A DNA stretch of 64,000 nucleotides from Thermanaerosceptrum fracticalcis (GCF_000746025.2 NZ_CP045798.1:1288501-1352500), one strand, 5' to 3'; counted from the stretch's first letter, positions 16,218-25,696 are shown. Numbers and translations are program-made. Notes: generated by a model not told the origin, from the sequence alone.

Positions 16218-17111
16218 CTACTTCTTTTGCTCAATAGCAGTCCCGGTAACCAGTTCCAAACCTAGCTCCGCTCCTTTGGTATATACGGGTTCCAATGCCG
16301 CCAGCATAGATTCTTTACCCCGCCAAAAGGGCAAATTCCCAAGCTTTCGCAAAAGAGCAAGCCTTTGGCTGGGAAAAGCAATTTCCCCGAAGATATCATC
16401 CTTTATTTTTTCTCCTTCCCAGAAGGCGCTAAGATCCGTGGTGAGAACTCCCCAAGGTTCTTCATTTAAATCTTTAATACCTGATGGTACTGATTCCTCT
16501 GAGGGTTTTCCGGAAACAGTTCCCATTTTCCCTAATCTATCCAATAATTCTTCCCGTTCTATGCCCCGGAGCTTAAAAATCAGAAAAGGGTCCCGGTCAA
16601 ATTCTTTTCCCAAAATATAATACACAGCGGCAATATGTTTACAAGGATTGGACCAATCCGGACAAGAGCAATCGGTTTCCAAGTCATTTTGTTTAGCAGG
16701 AAAAAGGGAAACCCCGGCCTGCTTAAATACTGTCTCGATCTCGTGGGGCATTTCTCCGGTTAAAAGTTTAGTGGTAAAAAGGGCATGGGCAGCTAAGCCG
16801 GTAATAACCCTGTCCCATTCGCCTGTAGAAAGAGTCTTTACCTTGAGTTTTACTGTATAAGGTTTAACCCGTGAGCCCTGGACCCTGGCATTCACTATCC
16901 CCTTCTTAATCTCCACAGATAAAACCTGCCCCTGACGGGCATAGCTCTTTCCCCGGTTAAGCCTGGCCCCCAGGTTAAAGCTTTCCAATACCCCATTCCA
17001 TTGTTTAGCCCACCAGTTCTTACCAAAAGAGCCCTTCTTTCCTTCAGCTTTAATTCCTCCTTTAGCCTTACGGGGTACAGAAGGTGTATAGTCATAAAAA
17101 TCCCATCCCAT
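16218..17111 (-). CDS. SWIM zinc finger protein
   Basis: A 297-residue protein starting MGWDFYDYTPSVPRKAKGG. The SWIM zinc finger CSCPDWSNPCKHIAAVYYIL (CxCx-n-CxH) is at about residues 148-168. SWIM proteins of this form are nearly always encoded next to an SNF2-family ATPase and probably bind DNA or protein partners. It starts 4 bp after the stop of the SNF2 gene, so the two are translated together and likely act as a complex. Confidence 0.93.
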   Translation of the reverse strand: MGWDFYDYTPSVPRKAKGGIKAEGKKGSFGKNWWAKQWNGVLESFNLGARLNRGKSYARQGQVLSVEIKKGIVNARVQGSRVKPYTVKLKVKTLSTGEWDRVITGLAAHALFTTKLLTGEMPHEIETVFKQAGVSLFPAKQNDLETDCSCPDWSNPCKHIAAVYYILGKEFDRDPFLIFKLRGIEREELLDRLGKMGTVSGKPSEESVPSGIKDLNEEPWGVLTTDLSAFWEGEKIKDDIFGEIAFPSQRLALLRKLGNLPFWRGKESMLAALEPVYTKGAELGLELVTGTAIEQKK

Positions 17112-17114
17112 ACC

Positions 17115-20100
17115 TTATTCTCCTATCGCTTCACGGCCAAGGGCCATGATTTCTTTAAGCTCGGCTGTGCTAAGTTCCGTCAGCCATTCCTCGCCGGTTT
17201 TAACCACCTGACCTGCTACTTCTTTTTTCCGTTCAATCATTTCATCAATTCTCTCTTCCAATGTCCCAGCACAGATAAACTTATAGACCTGGACATTTTT
17301 TGTCTGCCCGATGCGAAAAGCCCGGTCGGTGGCCTGGTTTTCCACAGCCGGGTTCCACCAGCGGTCAAAATGGATGACATGATTGGCTTTGGTTAAGTTA
17401 AGTCCAGTCCCCCCCGCCTTCAAAGAAAGAATAAACAAGGGTGGGCCTTCTTCCCTTTGAAAAAGATCTACCATCCGGTCCCTCTCCTTCTTCGGCACAC
17501 CGCCGTGAAGGAAAAGCACCCTGGGGCCAAAGGTTTCCGTAAGATATTTTCTGAGGATTTCACCCATTTCAGCAAACTGCGTAAAGATTAAGGCCCTATC
17601 GCCCACAGCAAGAATCTCTTCACACATTTCTGTTAAACGAGCAAGTTTTCCCGAGCGACCGGCAATAGAGGAACGATCCTTCAAAAACTGAGCCGGATGA
17701 TTACATACTTGCTTCAATTTAGCCAGGGTCGCTAAAATAAGCCCCTTACGCTCCATCCCTTCACTTTCTGCCAAAGCGAGTTCCACTTCTCTGACCACGG
17801 CTGCATAAAGGGAAGCTTGTTCTTTGGTCAAGGTACAATAGGTCTTGATTTCCATTTTTTCCGGGAGGTCATTAATAATCGCCTTGTCACTCTTCAACCG
17901 CCGCAAAATGAAGGGGCCGGTAATACGTTTTAATTTCTCAGCCACAGCTTCATTCCGGTTAACTTGAATGGGAATGTAAAAATCCCGCTTAAACTTGGCC
18001 TGATTTCCTAAAAAACCGGGATTTATAAATTCCATAAGGGACCAGAGGTCGCCCACGTTATTTTCCACCGGGGTCCCTGTCAGGGCCACCTTCCAATCGG
18101 ATTGCAGAGACCGAACCGCCTGGGCTTGCTTGGTTTGGGAATTTTTGATATTCTGAGCTTCATCCAGGACAACCCCTGCCCAGGTTATCTCTCTAAACAG
18201 TTCGAAATCTCTGTGTAATAACGAATAACTGGAGATAACTATGGACCGTTCCCTGACTTCTTGTATAAAAGACGATTTCTCCTTTTCCCGTTCGTTCCCG
18301 TGATGAACCATAAAAGACAAATCAGGGGTAAAACGTTGGACTTCTTTTTGCCAGTTTCCCAAAACTGATGTAGGGCAAATAATCAGCACCGGGCGTTTTT
18401 CTCCTTGTTCCCGTACGTGTTGAATGAGGGCCAGGGTCTGAATGCTTTTTCCCAAACCCATATCATCAGCCAGACAGGTGCCCAGGCCCAGCCTTGTCAT
18501 AAAACCCAGCCAGGAATAACCTTTACTCTGGTAAGGACGCAAGTGACCTTGAAGGCCCTGGGGAGCCGGCAGCTCTGCCCAGGGTGCTGCCCCCTGAAGT
18601 TGCTCAAGTAAATCAGCTATCCATCCGCTGGCCCTAACCCCTTCAAAAGGAATATTTCCTAAAGTATCCCCTGCTCCCAGCGCCATTCGAACGATATCGC
18701 GAGTTCTTACTGAACCCTCCTTTTTATGCCACTGGTTAAGGAGTGTCTGTATCTCCTGAGCATTTACTTCTACCCATTGGCCCCGCATCTTAACCAAGGG
18801 GACTTTCATTTTTACCAGATTCTCCAATTCTTTGTGGGAAAGGGTTTCCTCACCCAGGGCTACTTCCCAGGAAAACGAAACAATACTATCCAATGAAAGA
18901 TGGCCACCGCCCGGATATTTGGGCGTTTCAACCCGTGCGTAAGCCCTCAGTCGGCTACGCTCACCTTTACGGGACCACCAGGCCGGCAAGATTACGGTAA
19001 AACCGGCCTGCTGCAAAACAGGAGCCCTTTCTCTTAGAAATTCATAAGCTCCTGCAGTATCAAGGGTATATCCCGTGGGCAGGGCAGTCTTCAAGCTTTC
19101 CTCAATACGGGGGCAAATTGCCGCCCCCTGTCCCAGAGCAGTCAAAATAAACTCGTGAAGAGAAATCTTTTTGCCTTTAAACAATTTGGTCATTTTTTTA
19201 TCCGCCTGCCAGGCTTCTTTCACGGGAATTAAAAAACTGGGGTCATCCACGGACTGCAGTAAATATGAAACAACCCATTCGTCTTTGTCCTCCTTGGGTT
19301 CTTCTAAACGAAAGCAAAACCGGAAAGGGGCAGTGGCTAAGAAAAAGGCCTTTTTCTTCCATTCAGCCACAGTAGTAATGAACCGGGCTAAAACCTCCGG
19401 ACTGTCTTTCATTTCCCCGGTGGGCGACTGCAGGGCATAGAGCCATTGATCATGAATACTGTCAAAGTCCGGGGCCTTACCCCCTCCCTTGCTTGCTTCA
19501 GGATATTTTTGATTAGCCCCTTCCCTCACAATAGCATCCACCATAAGAGACGTGGCCTGGGATAACAAAGCAAAAGATCCGGCGACCGGTGGCGCTTCAC
19601 TATCTTCATGCAAGGCCTGACAAACGGCCGGCATGGCCTGGGCCAATTGCTTTAAGCTCTTTAACTCGTCATCCGCCAGGAATGGCTCCCAATGGGCATA
19701 ATATATACCTTTTTCTTCCCTCACGCCGGGTAAAAACCTCTCCCGTACGGTAAGGACTGCGGCAAACTGTATGACCTTGGTCCAAAAAATTACATCAGAA
19801 CCCAACATCACACCTAAATCAAGAAACTCTTTTCCAATACAGGCAGATAAAAAGTATATTACCTCTTTTGGTGACAGGGGCAATACCGTTACCCTCCAGG
19901 GACGCAGCACTGGTTCTTCTTTAATTGCAAAGTTCCCTGTATTTATATGCCTTGAGCCTATGGGGCCACTGGCACTGGAAGGCAGCCAGGCTGTGAGATT
20001 CCTGCTCTTTTTTGAACCTGTCTCTATTCCAACAGAAAGAAGAGCCTCTTTTAAAGGAACAGGCCCTATATCACCAGGCAATATCTCCGGTTTAGTAATT

Positions 20101-20207
20101 TTAGTTTTTGGCCGGCCCCTTTTAGCACTGTTGCTTTCATCATTATGTAATATTTCTCCCCAGAGAAACCAACTTCCATCATACATGGCTAAATGTAAAA
20201 CAATCAT
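17115..20207 (-). CDS. SNF2-family DEAD/DEAH-box helicase
   Basis: A 1030-residue Swi2/Snf2 ATPase. The first about 540 residues match the poorly characterised N-terminal region (DUF3670-like) of bacterial SNF2 proteins. The motor follows: motif I DDMGLGKSIQTL, motif II DEAQNIKN, motif III LTGTPVENN, and the C-terminal RecA lobe with ILSLKAGGTGLNLT and DRAFRIGQT. The ATG at 20207 has AAGGAG upstream. It forms a two-gene unit with the SWIM protein. The role is presumably ATP-driven remodelling of protein-DNA complexes, perhaps RNA polymerase or repair (inference). Confidence 0.94.
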   Translation of the reverse strand: MIVLHLAMYDGSWFLWGEILHNDESNSAKRGRPKTKITKPEILPGDIGPVPLKEALLSVGIETGSKKSRNLTAWLPSSASGPIGSRHINTGNFAIKEEPVLRPWRVTVLPLSPKEVIYFLSACIGKEFLDLGVMLGSDVIFWTKVIQFAAVLTVRERFLPGVREEKGIYYAHWEPFLADDELKSLKQLAQAMPAVCQALHEDSEAPPVAGSFALLSQATSLMVDAIVREGANQKYPEASKGGGKAPDFDSIHDQWLYALQSPTGEMKDSPEVLARFITTVAEWKKKAFFLATAPFRFCFRLEEPKEDKDEWVVSYLLQSVDDPSFLIPVKEAWQADKKMTKLFKGKKISLHEFILTALGQGAAICPRIEESLKTALPTGYTLDTAGAYEFLRERAPVLQQAGFTVILPAWWSRKGERSRLRAYARVETPKYPGGGHLSLDSIVSFSWEVALGEETLSHKELENLVKMKVPLVKMRGQWVEVNAQEIQTLLNQWHKKEGSVRTRDIVRMALGAGDTLGNIPFEGVRASGWIADLLEQLQGAAPWAELPAPQGLQGHLRPYQSKGYSWLGFMTRLGLGTCLADDMGLGKSIQTLALIQHVREQGEKRPVLIICPTSVLGNWQKEVQRFTPDLSFMVHHGNEREKEKSSFIQEVRERSIVISSYSLLHRDFELFREITWAGVVLDEAQNIKNSQTKQAQAVRSLQSDWKVALTGTPVENNVGDLWSLMEFINPGFLGNQAKFKRDFYIPIQVNRNEAVAEKLKRITGPFILRRLKSDKAIINDLPEKMEIKTYCTLTKEQASLYAAVVREVELALAESEGMERKGLILATLAKLKQVCNHPAQFLKDRSSIAGRSGKLARLTEMCEEILAVGDRALIFTQFAEMGEILRKYLTETFGPRVLFLHGGVPKKERDRMVDLFQREEGPPLFILSLKAGGTGLNLTKANHVIHFDRWWNPAVENQATDRAFRIGQTKNVQVYKFICAGTLEERIDEMIERKKEVAGQVVKTGEEWLTELSTAELKEIMALGREAIGE

Positions 20208-20433
20208 TAATTAATGCTCCTTGTTTTTTTGAGAATTATGAATCTCTAACATTATTAATATTAAAACAATAATTTAGGGAAAAGTAAACTGAATTAACCA
20301 CATGTTAGTACGAAAATAACCCTATCAAATAATCAATATGCTTGTAAGGCAAAAAAGACAATAACGAACTAGCAGATGCAAGTTCATGCATCTGACGGAT
20401 TAATCCTTCTGGAGGATATAACTGTTAGACAGC

Positions 20434-21671
20434 TTACTGGACTTCTCTCACCTCCAGACCGAGTTTTTTAGCTTCGGCAATAATTCTTTTTACACGGAAT
20501 TTTTCCTGTTTTTGTTTAGCTTTTTCAAAGGATGTCTCGTCGTAGTCAACATCTTTCTTCAATAAGTTGTAAATGATCACGAGGAGCTTTCTGGCTAATG
20601 CAATGAGAGCTTTCTTGGCCCCGCGGCGTTGTTTTATCTTCCAGTACCAAGACGATAAATAGCTATCGCGTATTCGGGTGATGCACCAGGCAATTTCGCA
20701 AAGGATTCGTTTTAGATAGGTGTTGCCATGGGTGGTACGGGTGGACTTTTTTTTCCTGCACTTTCATTATTACCAGGACTTAAGCCCGCCCAGGAACAGA
20801 TATGTTCCGCGGTTTTGAATCGGCTCATATCAATGCCGATTTCCGCCAAGATTGCAGCAGCGGCGGTTTTGTCAATCCCCGGGATGCCGTCCAGTTGCTC
20901 CAGTTGTCTTTGATATTGCTTGAGTTTTTCCTCAAGCTTTTGCTCTACCTGGTGAAGATGCTCGTAGTGCTGATCCAGCCACCCTAGCAAAAGCTTGAGG
21001 AACTCCCTTTGGTGAACATCCATTTTACCATTGACAGCCTGTTTGATCTCATGGAGCTTGCTCTTAGCGCGCCCCTTTACAAATGTTTCTACTTCGCGGG
21101 CAGATATCTTCCCGTAGCAGCAAAGGTGATCTATAATTGCTCGGCCTGATACGCCGAATATATCGGTAAGAAATGTTGACAGCTTAAAGCCGCAGCTTTG
21201 TAAGTGCTTTTCAATCCGATTTTTCTGGGAAGTAATTTCCTCGACGATGCTTTTACGGTACCGGGTCAGATTACGGAGTTCCCGGATAGGTTTCGAGGGG
21301 ATAAAACTTCCTTCTAACAATCCGGCACGCAAGAGAGTGGCTATCCATTCAGCGTCCTTCATGTCGGTCTTTTTGCCAGGAACATTCTTCATGTGCCGGG
21401 CGTTGGTAACAATCAAAACCATACTGCCGTCAAAGGCTTCTTCCAGTACGTTATATACAGGCTGCCAATAAACACCAGTACTTTCCATAGCCACATTCCG
21501 GCAGTTTTCCTCTTCCAGCCAGGCTTTTAGTTCATCAAGTCCAGCAAGAAGGGTGGAAAAAGTGCGGATGGTTTTAACTGGTTCCCCGTCAACATTGCCT
21601 TTTAATAAGCAGGCGACAACAGTTTCCTTGTGGACATCAAGACCACAACAAATTTCCAGAATGTCTTGCAT
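20434..21671 (-). pseudogene. IS110-family transposase, frameshifted in an A8 run
   Basis: The N-terminal DEDD domain (CGLDVHKETVVACLL, KTDMKDAEWIATLLRAGLLE) and the C-terminal transposase_20 domain (LDGIPGIDKTAAAAILAEIG, CSWAGLSPGNNESAGKK) are readable from the ATG at 21671. At 20747-20754 a run of eight A shifts the frame, ending at 20712. With nine A the frame would continue through RTTHGNTYLKRILCEIAW to a stop at 20434, the normal family length. Either the gene is dead, or slippage on the A-tract rescues some protein. Confidence 0.85.
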
Positions 21672-21860
21672 ACGACTCACTCCTGCTCCAATGGATTTCA
21701 GGGATGATTGCCCGAGAAAATATGGAGTTTAGTACCCGTGCTGTTCCCAAGTCCTTAAAAACAAGGGGCGACAATTGGCCGTGCTCAAAGGCAATCAGGT
21801 TAGGTTTTTAGTCGAGGTTATACCATCAAAATACAATCAACCTTTGTCCCTGATAATTCC
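21672..21860 (-). ncRNA. IS110 non-coding end, possible bridge RNA
   Basis: IS110-group elements carry, upstream of the transposase, a non-coding end that is transcribed into a structured bridge RNA pairing with donor and target DNA (established for IS110-family members such as IS621). About 190 bp upstream of this transposase contain no ORF. The minus-strand sequence includes short complementary segments. I cannot fix element ends or loops by eye, so this is assignment by position. Confidence 0.4.
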
Positions 21861-22088
21861 AATGTAGCAGAAAATTAGACCATTGTAATCACTTCTACAT
21901 ATTTTCATAATTGGTTGTGCCTTCTAGGCATGGGTGGTTTTTAGGTAAACCCATCTTGGGCTTTTAATGACTAGGTTTTACGCTCCTTGTTGAAAAATTT
22001 TAATGCTTCATATAGTATTAGTCATGAAGCGATGGAAATGTTTCGTAGGGACAATTTAACAATATAATGCTCAAAGAAGGTGAAACTG

Positions 22089-22397
22089 ATGGAGAACGAA
22101 AGAATTTATAACCTCATGGAAAAGATGTACAGAGAATTCTCCGAATTTAGAAAAGAAATGACTGAATTTAAAACAGAAATGACTGAATTTAAAACAGAAA
22201 CTGGTAAACGATTCGATAAAGTCGAAGAAAGTATTTCCAAGTTTGAAAACGAAACCGTAGATAAAATAAAAGCCCTCTTCGATGCCCGTGAAGTCCAGAC
22301 CGATGTAAACGAAAAAATACTCTCTACCCTGGGCCGTATCGAAGCTAAAGTAGATGTACTGCAAATGGAGACAGCGCATATTCGGAGAATAAAGTAA
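22089..22397 (+). CDS. Small coiled-coil protein, unknown function
   Basis: A 102-residue, highly charged protein from the ATG at 22089 (GAAGGTGA upstream). The sequence is almost all heptads: EFRKEMTEFKTEMTEFKTET contains a tandem 7-residue unit (TEFKTEM) encoded by a 21-bp direct repeat. It continues FDKVEESISKFENETVDKIK and ends METAHIRRIK. No enzyme motif is visible. Such short coiled-coil proteins are common next to mobile elements in Clostridia; I do not recognise a named family. Confidence 0.7.
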   Translation: MENERIYNLMEKMYREFSEFRKEMTEFKTEMTEFKTETGKRFDKVEESISKFENETVDKIKALFDAREVQTDVNEKILSTLGRIEAKVDVLQMETAHIRRIK

Positions 22398-22459
22398 CCG
22401 GGGTAAAATGAGTAACCAGTTACTGGACAAGCAGTATTTAAAAATAGGACACACAACAT

Positions 22460-22486
22460 AAAAAAAGCGCGACCAAGGTCGCGCGC
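22460..22486 (-). terminator. Terminator or end hairpin of the IS91-family unit
   Basis: GCGCGACC (22467-22474) pairs with GGTCGCGC (22477-22484) and is followed on the minus strand by TTTTTT. It can serve as terminator for the transposase/zinc-ribbon pair. IS91-type elements also use a subterminal hairpin at this end, so a dual role is possible. Confidence 0.75.
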
Positions 22487-22496
22487 TCTTTGGTTC

Positions 22497-22751
22497 CTAT
22501 AACTCATATTTAATACCATGCACACCTAAGTATTCTTTTGGGCGCATCTCACCGCCACAAACCTCACAACTAAACCTTGGTGGAACTGAAATATCTCCGT
22601 CATCCATCATATCGCAGTAATCCACCACTTCCTTCGGAATGTCTTCTTCTATGTTACACTGCAAACAAACAAATTTGATGGTTGCCTTGCCGCCTACTTT
22701 AGGCGGCTTTTTCTTTGCGTGTTTCTTTCTTTTTCTGCTTACTGGGCTCAT
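22497..22751 (-). CDS. Small zinc-ribbon protein linked to IS91-family transposase
   Basis: An 84-residue protein with a basic N-terminus (SRKRKKHAKKKPPK) and two cysteine knuckles, VCLQC and CEVCGGEM, forming a likely zinc ribbon. It overlaps the end of the transposase gene by 53 nt in another frame, which implies coupled translation. The function is not known to me; a DNA- or RNA-binding accessory to transposition is a reasonable guess. Confidence 0.75.
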   Translation of the reverse strand: MSPVSRKRKKHAKKKPPKVGGKATIKFVCLQCNIEEDIPKEVVDYCDMMDDGDISVPPRFSCEVCGGEMRPKEYLGVHGIKYEL

Positions 22752-23958
22752 CTATTCCTGCCAACTCCTTTAGTCTTTTTTTAGCAAAGTCATCTACGGC
22801 ATCAACAACTTTCAATATCCCTGATTTTAGACACACTTTCCCCTTGTATTCCATTATCTCTTTACATCTCATACATTCTAACGGGTCTTTTCCTGTGAAT
22901 TCTTCTATTTTATTTCTCCAGCCTATCCGTTGCTTTCCTCTTTGGCCGTTTTTCCTTCTTTTCTGCCTTCCCAGGTATGCTTCCATTAATTTGTCAGCCA
23001 ATCTTTTACTCCTTCTGGAGTAAATTCCATAATACCGGATTGTTTTAAATTGCTCATCCGGTATATGCCTTATTATCCGTGATATGAATTCTTCTACGGT
23101 GATGGTTTCTTGTTTTTCTTTTTGCTCTGTTTTATCAAAGTATTTAAAGGTTACATTTTCCCCGTCATAGTCTACAATTCTGCTTAACGCCATGGCAGGT
23201 CTTCTCATGTACCGCCCTATATATCCTACTTGGGCTTCTACTGACCCTTGTCCTTTTTTATTGGGCGGACCATAGATTACAAATCCTTCAGGGTTATCAT
23301 CCCATATCTTTTGAAACAACTTCTTATATCGTTTAACTTCTTGTTCCGGCAGTTTTTTCTTCAACATCTCCATTACTGCCGCCTGCCACCTTTTCCTCAG
23401 CATTACATATGGGATAAAGTCTTTAACAACCCATTTCCCCGCTCCGTCAAAACCACCTTCAGTTACTAGGATATGTACATGGGGATTGAAGTTCATTCTT
23501 GCTCCAAAGGTATGTATTCCTACCATGGCGCCGGATTTGACTTTTCCTCTTTTCTTCAGCCATTCTAATAGTATTTTTACTGCCAGGTCCATTAGATCTT
23601 TCAAGAGTTCTCTATGACGGGTAAATATTTCCCACAAACGTTCGTCCACTGTAAACATGATGTGGCGATGAGGAACCGGATACATTCTTTTACTGGTTTC
23701 TCGACTCCATTCTTGGGTGTATCCGGTTGCGCACGATGTACAAAAACGTCCCTTACACGTGTGAGGAACTATTTTCATTTCTCCACATACCGGACATGCG
23801 AACAGAGTAAATCCTGCTTCTTTTTGTCCACATCGATTAAATTTATTGATTTCCTTTATCACAACAGGACGTATTCTGTCTTCGTATTTATTAACAAACT
23901 TTTCCCAATGCTTGTTCTCATCAAAAAATATCTCTCTTAAGATATTATCCTGGCCCAT
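22699..23958 (-). CDS. IS91-family transposase (HUH/Y2-type)
   Basis: A 419-residue protein. The N-terminal transposase zinc-binding domain has FACPVCGEMKIVPHTCKGRF and CTSCA. The HUH motif is NPHVHILVTEGG at about residues 153-164, preceded by the conserved HIMFTVDERLW. GYIGRYMRRPAMALSRI contains a candidate catalytic tyrosine region. A second cysteine pair, CMRCKEIM, is near the C-terminus. IS91 elements transpose by rolling circle and lack terminal inverted repeats. Confidence 0.88.
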   Translation of the reverse strand: MGQDNILREIFFDENKHWEKFVNKYEDRIRPVVIKEINKFNRCGQKEAGFTLFACPVCGEMKIVPHTCKGRFCTSCATGYTQEWSRETSKRMYPVPHRHIMFTVDERLWEIFTRHRELLKDLMDLAVKILLEWLKKRGKVKSGAMVGIHTFGARMNFNPHVHILVTEGGFDGAGKWVVKDFIPYVMLRKRWQAAVMEMLKKKLPEQEVKRYKKLFQKIWDDNPEGFVIYGPPNKKGQGSVEAQVGYIGRYMRRPAMALSRIVDYDGENVTFKYFDKTEQKEKQETITVEEFISRIIRHIPDEQFKTIRYYGIYSRRSKRLADKLMEAYLGRQKRRKNGQRGKQRIGWRNKIEEFTGKDPLECMRCKEIMEYKGKVCLKSGILKVVDAVDDFAKKRLKELAGIDEPSKQKKKETRKEKAA

Positions 23959-24005
23959 ATGTTCTCACCTTTCTAACAACTACTTCCTGCTTTCGTTAAA
24001 AAATG

Positions 24006-24030
24006 AAAAAACCCTTGCTTAGCAAGGGCT
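24006..24030 (-). terminator. Minus-strand terminator upstream of the IS91-family transposase
   Basis: CCCTTGCT (24012-24019) pairs with AGCAAGGG (24021-24028); TTTTTT follows on the minus strand. It would block read-through from the tRNA unit into the transposon. Confidence 0.7.
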
Positions 24031-24065
24031 GAGAACCACAAAAATTTTTATACTTTCCTATACGT

Positions 24066-24187
24066 GAACAAAAGCACGTACGTGCACTAAATTAATTGTT
24101 GTGCTTTTGTTCTTTCAAAGGGAACCCATACGTTCCCTATGACGCTCCGCTGTTACCCTCCTTATCTAAGCTTAAGGGACTACGTCC
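24066..24187. repeat. Row of three hairpins near the IS91-family end
   Basis: GAACAAAAGCAC (24066-24077) and GTGCTTTTGTTC (24101-24112) form a perfect 12-bp stem. AGGGAAC/GTTCCCT and GGGAC/GTCCC pairs follow within the next 75 bp. The region from 23959 to 24231 holds no ORF. It may contain the 5' boundary of the IS91-type element, but no target sequence could be confirmed. Confidence 0.5.
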
Positions 24188-24231
24188 CCTAACACCCCTG
24201 TTTAGGAAATTTATATAATTTCCCAAACTAC

Positions 24232-24258
24232 AAAAAAGACACCTCTTTCGGTGTCTTT
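24232..24258 (-). terminator. Terminator of the tRNA-Cys/tRNA-Leu unit
   Basis: AAAGACACC and GGTGTCTTT form a 9-bp stem (24235-24258) followed on the minus strand by TTTTTTGTAG. Confidence 0.85.
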
Positions 24259-24270
24259 ATCTTTTCTAAG

Positions 24271-24359
24271 TGGTGCCCGGAGCCGGACTTGAACCGGCAC
24301 GGGAGGTAAGTCCCGCAGGATTTTAAGTCCTGTGCGTCTGCCTATTCCGCCACCCGGGC
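24271..24359 (-). tRNA. tRNA-Leu (anticodon UAA)
   Basis: The cloverleaf is complete. The 5' acceptor GCCCGGG pairs with the 3' arm TCCGGGC, followed by ACCA. The anticodon loop ACTTAAAAT gives UAA. A long variable arm is typical of tRNA-Leu. CCA is encoded, and the T loop GGTTCAAGTCC is canonical. Confidence 0.95.
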
Positions 24360-24484
24360 ATGTGGTATATATTGTTTGTTTTACTTGTATTCGATAACCG
24401 ATATCCGCTTTCCGATATCCGAAAACTATTAACTTTCCTCGGAAGTCGGAATTCGGTAGTCGGATAATCGTAATATATTAATAT

Positions 24485-24560
24485 TGGAGGTGCGGGTCGG
24501 ATTTGAACCGACGGATGGCGGATTTGCAGTCCGCAGCGTTAGCCTCTTCGCCACCGCACC
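24485..24560 (-). tRNA. tRNA-Cys (anticodon GCA)
   Basis: Acceptor GGTGCGG pairs with CCGCACC, followed by discriminator T and CCA, as expected for Cys. The anticodon arm GGACTGCAAATCC gives GCA. It lies in the same orientation as tRNA-Leu, about 125 bp upstream. The spacer holds imperfect CCGATATCCG-like repeats. Confidence 0.95.
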
Positions 24561-24631
24561 ACACCATGTTTCAATCGGTACAGAAGATATCTTATCAAAA
24601 ATCTCAGCAATCGTCAAGTTAAATATTTTTC

Positions 24632-25588
24632 CTAAAATCCTGTGAGTCGAGCAAGTTCTCTGCCAAGTTCCGGTGTGCCCGCGGCAATGACATTAAACTT
24701 GAGTTTGTTGAGCAAACTAACCTCACGGGTTTTGATTATATCATACAGGAAAGTATCATGCAAGCCGGTATTCGTTTGTCCGTTTAAATAAACTTTCATC
24801 TGAAAATCTCCACCGGCACACTGGACCAGGTGAAAAGGCTGGCAGACATCTGTCACCTTCAAGCGTCTACCCAGGCTGACATAGGCGTCATACTGGCCGC
24901 TGGCCACCTGGCAAAGATCCAGGATAGAAGAACCGGCCCGCCGTAAGACCAGTTCACTGGTCAAGAGATTTAACTGGTTGATGGGCGTTGAACTTTGTAC
25001 ATCAAGATCAATCCCAATCACAGCCTTTTTATACAGTTTGGTGAGAGGTGATGTCCTGAGCTTCAGTTCCTCCCCTTCACTTTGATAATAAGAGCAGTCA
25101 TCGGAGGAATAATACCACTTGTCAGCAAAGATTTCTTTTTGCATGGTGAATTCCAGGGCCCGGTGGTTGCCGGTAATCTCCAGGTCAGCCAATTTACCAA
25201 AGGCAATGGATACAGATAAAACCGGGGAGGGTGTCAACCATGGCCGGACATTATTAGACCCGTCAATAGGATCTACCAGCATAAAATGCCTGGGATTATC
25301 ACCAATTACGTCCACACCCGTCTCTTCACTGACCAGGATAACGGGGAAAACTTCTTTTCTTTCATGCACAAAATTAAGAACAGTCCTGTTTATGATCTCA
25401 TCAAAACCCGTGGGGACGTCTCCCGATACATTAAGACAATCATGTTTAAAAAATAAAGAACATTGGGGAGATTTCATCTCTTCCCGTACTACTCTGTTAA
25501 TTTTCTCTATGAGATCCCTACCATACCGGAAGTAGAAGTGCTTGTCCACCCTCTTCACCATCCCATCCCTAATGATACAGTCCGCCAT
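24632..25588 (-). CDS. Inositol monophosphatase family protein
   Basis: A 318-residue protein with the metal-binding signatures of the IMPase/FBPase superfamily: SEETG, then DPIDGSNN (metal-binding Asp residues and the DGS box), and a later GSSILDLCQVASGQYDAYV block. The C-terminal aspartate motif WDxxAG is altered to TDVCQPFHLVQCAGG, so the substrate may differ from inositol phosphate. It sits between tRNA genes, transcribed in the same direction, with no recognisable partner. The TTATGCC-like upstream region does not decide between the first Met and MVKRVDK. Confidence 0.8.
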   Translation of the reverse strand: MADCIIRDGMVKRVDKHFYFRYGRDLIEKINRVVREEMKSPQCSLFFKHDCLNVSGDVPTGFDEIINRTVLNFVHERKEVFPVILVSEETGVDVIGDNPRHFMLVDPIDGSNNVRPWLTPSPVLSVSIAFGKLADLEITGNHRALEFTMQKEIFADKWYYSSDDCSYYQSEGEELKLRTSPLTKLYKKAVIGIDLDVQSSTPINQLNLLTSELVLRRAGSSILDLCQVASGQYDAYVSLGRRLKVTDVCQPFHLVQCAGGDFQMKVYLNGQTNTGLHDTFLYDIIKTREVSLLNKLKFNVIAAGTPELGRELARLTGF

Positions 25589-25672
25589 CGACAGCCATTA
25601 TTCATTATAGATGATGTGCTCTATGCACTCAATACAGCAAAATCAGTGCAGGCAAGTTTAAATTTAAGCAAC

Positions 25673-25696
25673 AAAAAACCCGGCTTAAGCCAGGTT
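25673..25696 (-). terminator. Terminator of the tRNA-Phe/tRNA-Gly unit
   Basis: On the minus strand AACCTGGCTTAAGCCGGGTT folds into a stem followed by TTTT, immediately after tRNA-Gly. Confidence 0.8.

Noticed and set aside
22071-22525. Minus-strand frames of 127 and 139 codons over 22071-22525
   Set aside because: They are antisense to the coiled-coil gene and the repeat within it; the plus-strand frame has the ribosome site and coiled-coil heptads.
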